NCBI GenBank assembly: GCA_013619035.1
Contig: JABXKX010000544.1
Location: 1 to 14,535 of the forward strand
Direction: 5' to 3'
DNA: 14,535 bases
Source of the DNA: Peptostreptococcaceae bacterium
GTDB taxonomy: Bacteria; Bacillota_A; Clostridia; Peptostreptococcales; Acidaminobacteraceae
Below the pieces are notes generated by a model. It saw nothing but the letters and a program-made list of their open reading frames with translations. It was not told the DNA's origin and did no database searches. The position numbers and the translations under genes are program-made. This document shows, piece after piece, positions 14,534 through 14,535 of this stretch. Within the stretch, counting starts at the first letter, position 1; each line of letters starts with the position of its first letter.

Positions 14534-14535
14534 TA

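Noticed and set aside
1..14535. CRISPR arrays, tRNA/rRNA genes, insertion sequences or phage remnants
   Set aside because: I saw no regularly spaced repeats, transposase or integrase frames, terminal inverted repeats, or tRNA-like cloverleaf sequence.
1..14535. Mycoplasma-type code with TGA as tryptophan
   Set aside because: Tryptophan is encoded by TGG in the genes I read, and the only in-frame TGA codons I found are at the two selenocysteine positions.

Overview
The window is AT-rich with dense operons, good Shine-Dalgarno sites and compact intrinsic terminators. It fits a strictly anaerobic low-GC Gram-positive-type bacterium (Bacillota, or a free-living relative of the mollicutes). I cannot place it more finely. 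Tryptophan is written TGG in the genes I read. The two in-frame TGA codons sit exactly where selenocysteine is expected, so TGA is a stop that is recoded to selenocysteine, not a tryptophan codon.

Left part (1-5211), amino-acid/betaine reduction. A TetR-family regulator, cut by the left edge, is divergent from an operon holding a grdI-like proprotein of component PB, a selenoprotein PB subunit (grdH-like), selenoprotein A (grdA) and a BCCT betaine-type transporter. Together these import glycine betaine (less likely sarcosine or a related compound) and cleave it reductively as an electron acceptor, in a Stickland-type metabolism. The acetyl-phosphate-forming component C (grdC, grdD) and the thioredoxin pair are not in the window. 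A perfect 8+8 inverted repeat overlaps the -35 element of the grd promoter and is a good candidate operator for the divergent TetR. Intrinsic terminators follow the transporter and the next gene, a lone Nudix hydrolase.

Middle (5749-7138). A PadR-family regulator is co-transcribed, with a 14-base overlap, with a multi-spanning membrane protein carrying a DUF1048-like soluble helical domain. Two near-identical 23-base imperfect palindromes, 42 bases apart, bracket the promoter of this pair and suggest autoregulation.

Right part (7139-13491), the most unusual locus. A four-gene DppBCDF/OppBCDF-type ABC importer operon has both permeases fused to large extracellular domains that look like degenerate M28 (zinc aminopeptidase) modules. 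The domain is N-terminal in the DppB-like protein and C-terminal in the DppC-like protein. Most or all metal and catalytic residues are replaced, and no separate substrate-binding protein is encoded here. I infer that the paired pseudo-peptidase domains serve as built-in substrate receptors. The operon ends by overlapping the 3' end of a convergent gene for a TPR-repeat protein (13488-14507), with no terminator visible between them.
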